Shown here: one piece after another, positions 17,546 to 25,905 of the stretch
How positions within the stretch are numbered: position 1 is the first letter of the stretch
Layout of the letters: each line of letters opens with the position of its first letter
DNA from: Thermoproteota archaeon
GTDB taxonomy: Archaea > Korarchaeota > Korarchaeia > Korarchaeales > Korarchaeaceae
Reading direction: 5' to 3'
DNA length: 64,000 nt
Assembly: GCA_027491395.1 (NCBI GenBank)
Contig: JAOZFI010000041.1
Location: 62,001 to 126,000, forward strand
Notes under the pieces: model-generated
The model's database searches: none
Told to the model about the DNA's origin: nothing
The model's input: the letters and a program-made list of their open reading frames with translations, nothing else
Made by a program: the position numbers and the translations under genes

Positions 17546-19162
17546 TTACCCCCCTATGGAGTCGTAGTACTCGTCGGTAGATGCGCTCAACCTCTTCCTC
17601 AGGCCTTCCCTCCACATCTCATAGGCTTTCAGGCTCTCCCCTCCCCTCTTCCCCTCGAACAGCCTCACCTTGACTAATGCTGGTATCCTCACCATAGGCC
17701 CCACCACCACGGCCTCGCCCACATCGAGGGAGGGCAGATAGGAGACCATCTCCTCGCTCAGGAACTCGGTTGCCCTCCTCACGTATGCCTGGTCTTCGGG
17801 TTCCACGACCCTCAGTATTATCTTGTTGACCATCTGGGAGAGGACATCGGAGTTGAGCCTCTTGGGCCTCTGACTGACGAGGCACAGACCGACCCCGAAC
17901 TTCCTGCCCTCCTTGGCTATAGATGCAGCAGCTGACGACGTGTAGGTATGCTCCACCGATGGTATGAGGGCGTGAGCCTCTTCCAAGACCGCGAAGACTG
18001 GTGTTGGAAAGTCCTCGTACCCCTTCTGTATCCTCTTCAGCTTCGCCCTCATGAGGATGGTATATAAGGTCTTCCCCACCACGACGTCGGTGAGATCCGA
18101 ATCCAAATGACCTAGATCCACTATTACCAACTTCCCGTAGTTCAGGTGGTCCACCAGTTCGCCGGCAGCCGGCCTGAGGACCCTCCCGTACTTCGACCTC
18201 ACGAAGTCCACCTTAGCTAGGAGGCTCTCGACGCTCCCCCTGTCGCTGCTAGGAAATGCTATGAGAAATCTATCATCGGAATCCTTCTCCCTTAAGGACA
18301 GCTGTATTATGGCCTGCATACCGGCCAGGAAGTTATCCATCTCAGCTTCGATCTCAGCCCTCCTCAGGTACTCTCCAAGCCTTTCCCTGATGAGGAGCTC
18401 CTTTGCCCTCTTGTAAGCGGCCTTCAGGTAGATGAACTGCTTGGGTGCATTATCGTAGGTAACTCCCAGCAGACCACCTAGCTCCTCGACTGTGAGAGTG
18501 TTGGGATCTAGGACGGGATCCACTGTCTCTACCTCGCAGTGGGGACATCCGAACGTCATGCCCGTATACTCCGAGTGCACATCGAACAGTATGGCTACTC
18601 CTCCCATCCTGACTATCTCCTCCAAGATTACGGCCACCGAGTTGGACTTACCGCCACCAGTAACGGCCAGCACGGCTAGATGCCTAGAGATAAGCTCATC
18701 TGGATCCAAATGGACGACTACATCGCCCCTCGTCAGGAGATTCCCCAGCTTTATCCCCTCTCTACCCTCAGGAGGGGCGAAGATCCTTCTCAAGAGGTCT
18801 GCCGGGGCCTTCCTCACGAGAGCCCCCGTTGGAGGAGGCGCCCTAGGGAGGCCAGCTAAATCGCTTCCCGAGAGCACCCCTATCATTCTTATGGTCGCCT
18901 TCAACCAGTCGGATGGTGATCCCACCACTTCAAGTATCGTATCGTAGTAGTTCGCTTGGAGGAGATCACTCCTAGCCAGCTCCAACGCCCCCCTAACCAC
19001 GTTACTGATCATACCCATCAGTTGGGACTCCTCGCTGTCTATCACAACGTAGTCCCCCACCTTGGGCACCACACCAGCATAGGCTATCATCTCGGCCTGC
19101 ACGGGCGTGGAGTTAGGAGCGATTCTCCCCAAAACGTCACTCTCCAATTCTCTCCCTCCCAC
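17546..19162 (-). CDS. herA: HerA hexameric DNA translocase/helicase
   Basis: This 538-residue protein has an N-terminal HAS beta-barrel, a RecA-like core with Walker A AVTGGGKSNS (about 167-176), Walker B VFAVLEEAHAL (about 393-403) and an arginine-rich KEGRKFG segment, plus SQRPKRL. HerA forms a hexamer that pumps DNA and works with NurA to resect ends after Mre11-Rad50. A CPHC pair shortly after the DVHSEY strand is noticeable and may be a small zinc loop. The start is GTG at 19162, behind an excellent GGAGGTGA. It overlaps the nurA 3' end by 26 bp. Confidence 0.96.
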   Translation of the reverse strand: MGGRELESDVLGRIAPNSTPVQAEMIAYAGVVPKVGDYVVIDSEESQLMGMISNVVRGALELARSDLLQANYYDTILEVVGSPSDWLKATIRMIGVLSGSDLAGLPRAPPPTGALVRKAPADLLRRIFAPPEGREGIKLGNLLTRGDVVVHLDPDELISRHLAVLAVTGGGKSNSVAVILEEIVRMGGVAILFDVHSEYTGMTFGCPHCEVETVDPVLDPNTLTVEELGGLLGVTYDNAPKQFIYLKAAYKRAKELLIRERLGEYLRRAEIEAEMDNFLAGMQAIIQLSLREKDSDDRFLIAFPSSDRGSVESLLAKVDFVRSKYGRVLRPAAGELVDHLNYGKLVIVDLGHLDSDLTDVVVGKTLYTILMRAKLKRIQKGYEDFPTPVFAVLEEAHALIPSVEHTYTSSAAASIAKEGRKFGVGLCLVSQRPKRLNSDVLSQMVNKIILRVVEPEDQAYVRRATEFLSEEMVSYLPSLDVGEAVVVGPMVRIPALVKVRLFEGKRGGESLKAYEMWREGLRKRLSASTDEYYDSIGG

Positions 19163-20264
19163 TCACCTCCGGAACTAGGAGGTTCCTCGCTAGGTGGGAC
19201 ATGAGATCTCTCCCTATCTTGGCGAGCTCGTGTACCCTCCTAAGGTGATAAGGGTACCCCCTCACAGAGTATCTAGCTAGAGAACCCAGCAGCTCTTCCA
19301 AGAACGATTCATCAGCATCCCCGAGTACCTCCACCCTCAGCGGGTTGGTAGCCCTCTCGAGCCTAGCGTAGGTCAACGTGATCCGGTAGGTATCTTCGAT
19401 TCCCGAGTACTCAGGGAATCGAAGTTCGGCTGACTTAGGGCTCAGGTAGCCAGATTCCAGGCTGGTATATCTCCTCACAACCTCCATATCTGGTAGGCGC
19501 GAGTTAAAGTAGAGCCTGCTGCCTGATCTCTTCGCCACAGCCACCAGAATACCCCCTCCTCTCCTCAGAAGTTCGTTCAGGCTGGAGAGCATCTCGTACC
19601 TTTCTATGAAGGCCATCGTCCTCCTAACCTCGTCCCTCTCGGGCGGTCTCCCCTTCTCATCCTCCAGCACCGAGGTCACGATCTCCTCTATCATGCTCGA
19701 GATGTCCATGAGGTGCGTGTGGGAGAGCAGTCCTTGGGTGAGATCCACGCCCAAGGCCGACTCAACCTCCCTCAAGATCCTCCTCATGGGGTAGGGCACC
19801 TTCTGACCGTAAGGAGTGGACCACAACCCCCTGTCGACCATGGCCAAGAAGGAGCCATCCATGAGCAGGATCTCCGGCTCTAGCTCTAAGGATCTGAGGG
19901 CCATCTTGATCTCCATGGTCTCTCGGCAGAAGGAGACCCTCTCCCTGTAGTGATAGTCGTCCATCACCCCTATCTGGTACTTTCTACCGATCACAGGCTC
20001 GCTATCCTTCATGAAGAGGGAAGCTGAGACCACGAAGATCACCTGGCCTAGGGTGAGGTAGTCGCTGTTGTTGCTCCCATCGACGGCAGCTATCCTCTCC
20101 ATCTTCCCCCGCCCTATACCGCTCCTCCACTCCCTTCTTATCACCGAGAGCAGGGCGTCACCTTCCACTCCGCTTTTCGGGAAGAGAAAGGAGGACACCC
20201 GTGATCTGGCCTCGATCAATGCCTCCTCTATTGACTCAAAGGGCAGCCCTGACTCAACCACCAT
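19137..20264 (-). CDS. nurA: NurA 5'-3' nuclease
   Basis: The NurA fold is recognisable from IAAVDGSNNSDYL (metal-binding Asp62), LLMDGSFLA (Asp136) and the position first in a HerA-Mre11-Rad50 operon. NurA is a manganese-dependent nuclease that degrades the 5' strand in complex with HerA. At 375 residues it is of normal family length. Its ATG at 20264 is 25 nt from the centre of an AT-rich element (20285-20294) that also faces the divergent acyl-CoA synthetase gene, predicting a leaderless mRNA. Confidence 0.9.
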   Translation of the reverse strand: MVVESGLPFESIEEALIEARSRVSSFLFPKSGVEGDALLSVIRREWRSGIGRGKMERIAAVDGSNNSDYLTLGQVIFVVSASLFMKDSEPVIGRKYQIGVMDDYHYRERVSFCRETMEIKMALRSLELEPEILLMDGSFLAMVDRGLWSTPYGQKVPYPMRRILREVESALGVDLTQGLLSHTHLMDISSMIEEIVTSVLEDEKGRPPERDEVRRTMAFIERYEMLSSLNELLRRGGGILVAVAKRSGSRLYFNSRLPDMEVVRRYTSLESGYLSPKSAELRFPEYSGIEDTYRITLTYARLERATNPLRVEVLGDADESFLEELLGSLARYSVRGYPYHLRRVHELAKIGRDLMSHLARNLLVPEVSGRERIGE

Positions 20265-20284
20265 TCCAGCTAACTCACGACTGC

Positions 20285-20294
20285 TAAATTTTAA
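20285..20294. promoter_or_regulatory. Shared divergent TATA element, nurA / ACD alpha
   Basis: TAAATTTTAA is nearly self-complementary and lies 25 nt from the nurA ATG and about 25 nt from a start site that would serve the gene at 20324. No second TATA is visible in the 59-bp spacer. Confidence 0.5.
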
Positions 20295-20323
20295 CGTGTT
20301 CCAGTGATTACCTAGGGGATAAT

Positions 20324-21706
20324 TTGGGAGAGCTGGACGTCTTCTTCAAGCCGAGATCGGTGGCTGTCATAGGCGCATCTAGGAACCCTGAGAGAGTTGG
20401 ACACGTCATCCTGAAGAGGCTGATAGAGATAGGGTTCCCGGGGAGGATATACCCAGTGAATCCGAAGGCAGACCAGATACTGGGGCTCAACTGCTACCCT
20501 AGGGTCTCGGACATACCTGGCGATATCGACTTGGCGGTCATAGCTCTGAGGGCCGACCTCACCCCCTCAGCCCTAGAGGAGGCGGCTGAGAAGGGGGCCA
20601 AGGGCGCCATCGTGGTGTCTGGGGGATTCTCCGAGATAGGGAATGAACAGTTGGAGAGGAAACTGCTTGAGGTGGCGAAGAGGCATGGTGTGAGGGTGAT
20701 AGGCCCGAACTGCTTGGGGGTATTTGACCCCAAGGACAGGATAGATACCCTTTTCCTCCCGGAGGAGGTCATACCCCGGCCACGCCCCGGGGAGGTCTCG
20801 ATAATTACGCAGAGCGGAAGCCTGGGAAGTACCCTCCTCACGATGATCAGGAAGGAGGGGAGGGGGATGAGCAAGTTCGTGAGCTACGGCAACAGGCTGG
20901 ATGTGGATGAGGGGGACCTGATTTTGTACTTGGCGGAGGACGATGACACCAAGGTCATCGCGGCCTACATAGAGGGTGTGGCCGACGGGAGGAAGTTCAT
21001 GGAGTCTATAAGGGAGGCTTCAAAGAGGAAACCCGTGGTCGTCCTTAAAGGTGGAAGGACCTCGTCAGGAGACAGGGCCGTGAGGAGCCACACGGGATCC
21101 TTAGCCGGGAGGAGCGATATATTCCAGGCAGCGGTCCTTCAGAGCGGAGGGATCTTAGTCAGCACTTTGAACGAGTTTGTGGACGTTCCGGTGGCCCTAG
21201 CGACCCAACCACCCATGTTCGGGGACAGGGTAGCAGTACTGACGAACGGTGGCGGATTCGGGATACTGGCGGTGGATGCCTTGGAGGTCAGGGGCTTCAG
21301 GGTAACTCCCCCCTCCGAGCAGCTGATGAGGAAATTGAGGGAAATGCTTCCCTCGTACTACCCAGTGGGCAATCCGACGGACCTTACCGGCGACTCCACA
21401 CCGGAGCAGTTCTTGGAGGCTGGACTAGCCTTCGTTGAGAGCGGCGAATATGATGCCCTTTTCCTCATACCCCTGTTCGGGGTCCCCGGGATGGTTCCGG
21501 ACAAGACCGAGAGGCTATTGCTGGAGTTGGTCGAGAGATCCAATATACCAGTGGTGGCCACTGCAGTCCCTACAACCCCTGACGTCGAGGAGGTACTTCA
21601 CAGGATGGAGAAGAGGGGGATACCGATCTACCCGACCCCAGAGAGAGCAGCTGCAGCACTTTACGGGCTCAGGCAGTACGGTCGCTCGGTAGCCCGATCC
21701 CGATGA
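20324..21706 (+). CDS. ADP-forming acetyl/acyl-CoA synthetase, alpha subunit
   Basis: This 460-residue protein has the three alpha-subunit domains: CoA-binding Rossmann (FFKPRSVAVIGASRNP, GPNCLGVF), then two succinyl-CoA-synthetase-like lobes. The phosphorylated histidine lies in SHTGSLAG (His near 255), so catalysis is possible. Such enzymes convert acyl-CoA, ADP and phosphate to acid and ATP, which is the energy-saving last step of peptide and sugar fermentation. The ATP-grasp beta subunit is not adjacent. IorAB at 59-61.5 kb would supply aryl-acyl-CoA. The start is TTG at 20324 behind AGGGGAT. Confidence 0.92.
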   Translation: MGELDVFFKPRSVAVIGASRNPERVGHVILKRLIEIGFPGRIYPVNPKADQILGLNCYPRVSDIPGDIDLAVIALRADLTPSALEEAAEKGAKGAIVVSGGFSEIGNEQLERKLLEVAKRHGVRVIGPNCLGVFDPKDRIDTLFLPEEVIPRPRPGEVSIITQSGSLGSTLLTMIRKEGRGMSKFVSYGNRLDVDEGDLILYLAEDDDTKVIAAYIEGVADGRKFMESIREASKRKPVVVLKGGRTSSGDRAVRSHTGSLAGRSDIFQAAVLQSGGILVSTLNEFVDVPVALATQPPMFGDRVAVLTNGGGFGILAVDALEVRGFRVTPPSEQLMRKLREMLPSYYPVGNPTDLTGDSTPEQFLEAGLAFVESGEYDALFLIPLFGVPGMVPDKTERLLLELVERSNIPVVATAVPTTPDVEEVLHRMEKRGIPIYPTPERAAAALYGLRQYGRSVARSR

Positions 21707-21747
21707 ACAAATTTTTTATCCCGTCCCTCGAGGATTCACGGTGATGC

Positions 21748-22458
21748 ATGTTGCCCGGTTTTTGGGAGAGACTCAAGACGAGCATCGAGGCCAAGTTGAA
21801 TAAGCTGTTGGACAACTTCGAGGACCCCCGAGAGCAACTGGATTACGCGTACGACAAGCTCGTACAGCAGCTCCACGATGTGGAGATGGCCCTATCTAGG
21901 GCGATCACCGCTAGGAAGAAGCTGGAGTTCGAGCTGGAGAGGATAGATGAGAAGATAGAGGACCTCGATGATAAGGCCAAGAGGGCCCTCAAGGCCGGTA
22001 GGGAAGATCTGGCCAGGAAGGCCCTAGAGAGAAAGCTCATTCTGGTCAGACAGAAGAAGATATTGGAGGAAAGGATAGCTGACATGAAGGAGGACGAGGA
22101 GAAACTGCTGGAGGTGAGGGACAAGCTCAAGACGAAGATAGACCTGTTCAAGGCAAAGAAGGAGCAGCTCAAGGCGGAATACGAGGCCTCCAAGGCTCAG
22201 GTGGAGGTTCAGGAGATGGTCACCGGACTGTCCGAGGACTTCACATCGGCTGCCGAGATAATAGAGAGGGCCGAGGACAAGGTCAACGAGATGAAAGCTA
22301 GGGCCGCAGCTCTGGACGAACTGGTTGCCACCGGAGGGGCTCTCGATGTCTTGGAACCTGAGGAGAAGGACGAGATAGAGAGGGAACTGGGTAAGATTGA
22401 GCTCCAGAGCGAGCTCGAAGAAGAATTGAGGAGATTGAAGGAGGAAGTTGGGGGCTGA
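21748..22458 (+). CDS. PspA/IM30-family membrane-remodelling protein
   Basis: Almost the whole 236-residue protein is charged alpha-helical coiled coil, with the family's N-terminal helix FWERLKTSIEAKLNKLLDNFEDPREQLDYAY. PspA/IM30/Vipp1 proteins are ESCRT-III-like; they polymerise on stressed membranes and limit leakage. The gene starts at ATG 21748 after GGTGATGC and is followed 6 nt later by a small membrane winged-helix protein, probably in one operon. A snf7-type ESCRT-III relative is the alternative, but the N-terminal signature favours PspA. Confidence 0.85.
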   Translation: MLPGFWERLKTSIEAKLNKLLDNFEDPREQLDYAYDKLVQQLHDVEMALSRAITARKKLEFELERIDEKIEDLDDKAKRALKAGREDLARKALERKLILVRQKKILEERIADMKEDEEKLLEVRDKLKTKIDLFKAKKEQLKAEYEASKAQVEVQEMVTGLSEDFTSAAEIIERAEDKVNEMKARAAALDELVATGGALDVLEPEEKDEIERELGKIELQSELEEELRRLKEEVGG

Positions 22459-22464
22459 TCCCAG

Positions 22465-22872
22465 TTGCCCTCTCTCAGGGATTTTTTAGCTTATGGAGCG
22501 GGAGCTATCCTGATTTTCTTCGGCTTGGTCTTCCTGATAGCAAGTTCCTACAACCCCTCTAGGGTCTTGCCGGGATTTACCATGCTGCTCTTGGGAGGAG
22601 CAGCCATATACGCTAATATGATGGTTAAAAGGGCCCAAGTATCTGAGGAACTTCTCGAGGCGAGGGTGATAAGGCTCGCTAGGAGGAAAGGAGGGTACGT
22701 GACCGTTGCAGATGTGGCAGCTGACCTGAACCTCCCAGTCGACACGGCCAAGCAGGTCTTGGAGAGGCTAGAGAGGAGGGGCCTAGCATTTCTGGACTTC
22801 AAAAGGATAGGAGATGAGGGGGTAGAGGTGTACAGGATACTGGGCACCAGCAGCTCCGATGAGGAATCATGA
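22465..22872 (+). CDS. Small two-helix membrane protein with winged-helix domain
   Basis: Two transmembrane helices lie at about residues 9-30 and 36-52, followed by a cytoplasmic winged helix (about 68-125). The recognition region is VTVADVAADLNLPVDTAKQVLERLERRG, and the basic-hydrophobic wing is FLDFKRIGDEGVEVYRIL. It starts at TTG 22465, 6 nt after the PspA-like gene. The arrangement suggests a membrane-bound sensor or partner for PspA, comparable in logic to the PspA/PspC/PspF response although not homologous to those regulators as far as I can see. It converges on and overlaps the next gene by 6 bp. Confidence 0.75.
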   Translation: MPSLRDFLAYGAGAILIFFGLVFLIASSYNPSRVLPGFTMLLLGGAAIYANMMVKRAQVSEELLEARVIRLARRKGGYVTVADVAADLNLPVDTAKQVLERLERRGLAFLDFKRIGDEGVEVYRILGTSSSDEES

Positions 22873-23196
22873 GACCGGTGTGCCCGGCGGGACCTTCTCC
22901 TCAGGGGTCAGCAGAACGGGTCTGCCCCCTCCCACCACCGCGGCGAGTAGCATACCCTGCGACTCTATGCCCATGAACTTCCTCGGTTGCAGGTTCGTCA
23001 CGACGACTATCTGTTTACCCATTAGGCTCTCGGGCTCGTAGTGCTCTGCCAGGCCCGCGACCAGCTGTCTTCGTTCATTGCCTAAATCCACTACCAACTT
23101 TATGAGCTTCCTGCTGCCTTCAACCCTCTCTGCCTCTATTATCTCTCCAACCCTCAAATCCAGTTTTTTAAAGTCCGAAAACGAGACGTAACCCAT
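22867..23196 (-). CDS. Stand-alone tRNA-binding domain (MetRS beta / CsaA-like)
   Basis: The protein of about 110 residues is one OB-fold tRNA-binding domain: FKKLDLRVGEIIEAERV, then KLVVDLGNERRQLVAGLAEHY and TNLQPRKFMGIESQGMLLAA. These are hallmarks of the Trbp111/CsaA/MetRS C-terminal family. The MetRS gene at 53006-54685 lacks this domain, so this gene probably supplies it in trans. I chose the second ATG (MGYVSF, 23196) because it starts the conserved sequence; 23205 is also possible. Confidence 0.88.
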   Translation of the reverse strand: MGYVSFSDFKKLDLRVGEIIEAERVEGSRKLIKLVVDLGNERRQLVAGLAEHYEPESLMGKQIVVVTNLQPRKFMGIESQGMLLAAVVGGGRPVLLTPEEKVPPGTPVS

Positions 23197-23263
23197 GGAA
23201 CCCACCCACTCTACGTGAAAGGTACTATTTTTAAATCAGTAAGAAGAACGTTACTCCTGTAAA

Positions 23264-23282
23264 GGACCGCTAGAAACGGTCC
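23264..23282 (+). promoter_or_regulatory. Short hairpin in the presumed 5' leader of the beta-CASP RNase gene
   Basis: GGACCG and CGGTCC form a perfect 6-bp stem with a 7-nt loop, CTAGAAA. It lies between the only TATA-like element (about 23226-23238) and the start codon at 23305, so it should be in the mRNA leader. Self-regulation by the RNase is an inference. Confidence 0.45.
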
Positions 23283-23304
23283 GAGATAAGAGGTGAGAAA
23301 GAGA

Positions 23305-24576
23305 ATGGGAAAGATATCTGTGACTGCGCTGGGTGGAACCCGTGAAGTAGGCAAGAGCGCACTCTTGCTTGAGGCAGGAGGTACGAGGGTGCTGCTGGAT
23401 TACGGCATGAAGCTAATACCCAAGGAGCACCCCGAGTTCCCTCCTATACCTGAGAAAGTGGATGCTGTCCTGCTGACTCACGCGCATTTGGATCACTCTG
23501 GATCGCTGCCCAGGCTGGTTAGCCATGGACACGACGTACCCATCTACGGGATAGACATCACTAGGGAGTACTCCGAGCTTCTGCTGTACGATGCCATAAA
23601 GGTGGCGAAGCTGAAGGGCCATCACATAGGGTACGGACCGAAAGAGGTGAGGAGGATCCTGAATAATTTCAGGCCAGTGGAATTCAACGTTCCCTTCAGG
23701 GTGGGCGACTTGGAGGTCACCGCCGTAAATGCTGGCCACATACCCGGCAGCGCCATGTTCCATATAAAGTACGACGGGACGAGCGTCCTGTACACGGGAG
23801 ACTTCAATACAGTATCTTCTAGGCTGATGCCTCCAGCTGGCATCGATGACATACCGCCGGTAGACATACTCATAACGGAATCCACCTATGCTAGGAAGGA
23901 GCACCCGCCCAGAGCGAAGCAGGAACTCCTACTCAAGGAGATAGTGATAGAAACCCTGAAGTCCAGCGGGACGGCCATAGTCGCTGGATTCGCGATAGGC
24001 AGGCTTCTGGAGGTCGCCATGGCTCTGAGGGCTAGGGGGTTCAAGGGAAGGCTCTTCCTAGATGGGATGGCCCGGAAAAGCACGGAGATAACAGAGTACT
24101 TCTCGAACAGGGTTAGGGACGCTGACGACCTGAAGCTAGCCGTGAGGACCATAACTTCCGTGAGGAACTGGCACATGAGGAAGAAGATAACCAAGAGGCC
24201 CAATGTGGTGCTGACCACTTCAGGTATGCTCGAGGGCGGCCCAGTTCACTACTATGTGAAGGAGAGGAAGGAGGACGAGAACAGCACCATAACCCTGACA
24301 GGCTACCAAGTGGACGGAACCGAGGGAAGGAGGCTGATAGAGGAGGGCAGGATGGAGATAGAGGGAGAAGAAACGTGGATAATGATGAAGGTAAACCAGC
24401 TCAACTTTTCTGCCCACGCCAGTAGGTCCGGTATACTCAAGCTCATCAGGGAACTGAAGCCAGAGAGCATAATGGTGGTCCATGGGGAGGAATCGGAAGA
24501 GTTCGCCAACGAGCTAGAGGATAAGATGGGAATGGCGGCCTTCTCTCCAGAGCTAGGCGAGGAGGTCATATTCTAA
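23305..24576 (+). CDS. Beta-CASP metallo-beta-lactamase RNase (aCPSF2/RNase J-like)
   Basis: Motif 2 THAHLDHSG, motif 3 NAGHIPGSA, motif 4 YTGDFN, and the C-terminal FSAHAS and VHGE motifs of beta-CASP nucleases are all visible. At about 423 residues, with no N-terminal KH domains, it matches the shorter archaeal aCPSF2 or aRNase J class, which cuts or trims RNA. The ATG at 23305 is favoured over GTG 23293 because AGGTGAG lies 8 nt before it. A leader hairpin precedes the gene. It acts in the cytoplasm in RNA processing and decay. Confidence 0.9.
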   Translation: MGKISVTALGGTREVGKSALLLEAGGTRVLLDYGMKLIPKEHPEFPPIPEKVDAVLLTHAHLDHSGSLPRLVSHGHDVPIYGIDITREYSELLLYDAIKVAKLKGHHIGYGPKEVRRILNNFRPVEFNVPFRVGDLEVTAVNAGHIPGSAMFHIKYDGTSVLYTGDFNTVSSRLMPPAGIDDIPPVDILITESTYARKEHPPRAKQELLLKEIVIETLKSSGTAIVAGFAIGRLLEVAMALRARGFKGRLFLDGMARKSTEITEYFSNRVRDADDLKLAVRTITSVRNWHMRKKITKRPNVVLTTSGMLEGGPVHYYVKERKEDENSTITLTGYQVDGTEGRRLIEEGRMEIEGEETWIMMKVNQLNFSAHASRSGILKLIRELKPESIMVVHGEESEEFANELEDKMGMAAFSPELGEEVIF

Positions 24577-24578
24577 AA

Positions 24579-24830
24579 TCACACCCTTATCCCCACTATC
24601 CTAACCTTGGCCTCCTTCACCCCCTCAACGCTCTCCGCCGCCTTCTTTATCGCTAACGCGAGAAGATCTGCATAAGGGCAGAAAGGAGTCGTGAGAGTGA
24701 ACTCCACTGTCACCACACCGCCTTTCTCCTCTACTTTCTTTATCAGGCCAGCATCCACCATGCTCACTTTGAGCTCCGGATCCTTGACCTTCCTCAAAGC
24801 CTCCCATACCTTCCTCTCAATCTCCTTCAC
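24579..24830 (-). CDS. MIP18/PaaD-like (DUF59) small protein
   Basis: This 83-residue protein is one MIP18 domain: KVKDPELKVSMVDAGLI, then LTTPFCPYADLL with the conserved Cys, then a C-terminal VEGVKEAKVRIVG strand. The family helps insert iron-sulfur clusters into target proteins and often partners Mrp-type ATPases. It overlaps the end of a radical SAM gene, which itself needs a cluster, so maturation of that enzyme is a reasonable inference. Confidence 0.88.
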   Translation of the reverse strand: MKEIERKVWEALRKVKDPELKVSMVDAGLIKKVEEKGGVVTVEFTLTTPFCPYADLLALAIKKAAESVEGVKEAKVRIVGIRV

Positions 24831-25905
24831 TCCTCCTCATCTCCCTCAGGATGAAATCTAGGGGAAAGATTTGCAACACCTTCCTGTCGTCTGTGGGCAT
24901 GACCTCCACGAGCCTCCCATCCAAACCGAATTCCCGAACTTCCTTGGCGATATCTTGGAAGGTGTATGGATCTATGAGGAGCTTACCTCCGGAGATCACG
25001 CCTCCGTATTTGGTTGAGAGATATAGGAGAGCCTCCTCCGGGCCCTCGATCTCCCCGTAGATAAGGGTGCCCTCATCAGTCGGCTCTTCATACTCCTTCG
25101 CGACATTCTTGGCCCTCCTAGCCCACCTCATCCTCACCTGATATTCCTTCTGGAGGGCCGGGCAATAGTAACCCATGATGCCTGTCTCCCTCTCGACGAA
25201 CTCCAACACCTCCCTCGCAGCCTCCGCACTTCCCTGAACAGCAACCTCGCTGTCCGTCTTGGGCCTTAAACCCATCTTTAGCAATCTATTCCTGTTAGAT
25301 GGCGTGAATTCCAGCTCGTTGAGGTTTATGAAGCTGGCGCCTATCCTGTCTAGGTAGGAAGCGAGTTCCTTCAGCTTCGACACCCAAGGCTCTCTAGGTA
25401 TAGAGGGCATCTCCGCTCCTACGGTGAATCCCTCGTCTAAGGCTAGTACCATCCTCTCCCAGATCCTCCTATCCCAGCTGTGAAATCTGATCTCATCCAA
25501 CCCGGCATCCCTCAGAATGGACAGACTTCTCTCATCTATCCCCACGGCGTTGGTGTACATGTGCGTATGGAAAGAGTCGCCAAACCTGTCCTTCAAGATC
25601 TGGACGTAGTGGGCCACTTTGTCTACTACTAGCGAGGGTTCTCCGCCAGTGATCCCAGCACCTAAGGCGGAAACGAGTTCCGCCTCCCTGATCACATCTT
25701 CATCGCTAGATACTGGGTTCTCGTCAACCAGCACCAAGTCCTTGTCGCGGCGCCACTCGGAGATCGTGCAGTATGGACAGGACTCGTAGAGGGGGCACTT
25801 ACCGGTCACGAATAGGACTATCTTAGCCCCTTCCCAGCAGAGCCCGCAGCCCCTGCTCCAGCCCCTAACCCTGAGCGCACCTAGAGGAAGTTCCTCCATG
25901 ATCAT
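24817..25905 (-). CDS. Radical SAM protein, COG2108-like, CX5CX2C cluster motif
   Basis: The cluster motif is [12 protein letters not shown] (Cys37, Cys43, Cys46), that is C-x5-C-x2-C rather than the usual C-x3-C-x2-C. A further CGLC pair (20 and 23) lies just before it. ITGGEPSLV is the SAM-binding GGE strand, and YTNAVG and LNELEFTP follow in barrel order. It resembles COG2108, related to pyruvate formate-lyase activases but of unknown function. It overlaps sahH (ATGA) upstream and a MIP18 gene downstream, so it is co-expressed with SAM-cycle and cluster-assembly functions. Confidence 0.82.
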   Translation of the reverse strand: MIMEELPLGALRVRGWSRGCGLCWEGAKIVLFVTGKCPLYESCPYCTISEWRRDKDLVLVDENPVSSDEDVIREAELVSALGAGITGGEPSLVVDKVAHYVQILKDRFGDSFHTHMYTNAVGIDERSLSILRDAGLDEIRFHSWDRRIWERMVLALDEGFTVGAEMPSIPREPWVSKLKELASYLDRIGASFINLNELEFTPSNRNRLLKMGLRPKTDSEVAVQGSAEAAREVLEFVERETGIMGYYCPALQKEYQVRMRWARRAKNVAKEYEEPTDEGTLIYGEIEGPEEALLYLSTKYGGVISGGKLLIDPYTFQDIAKEVREFGLDGRLVEVMPTDDRKVLQIFPLDFILREMRRSEGD

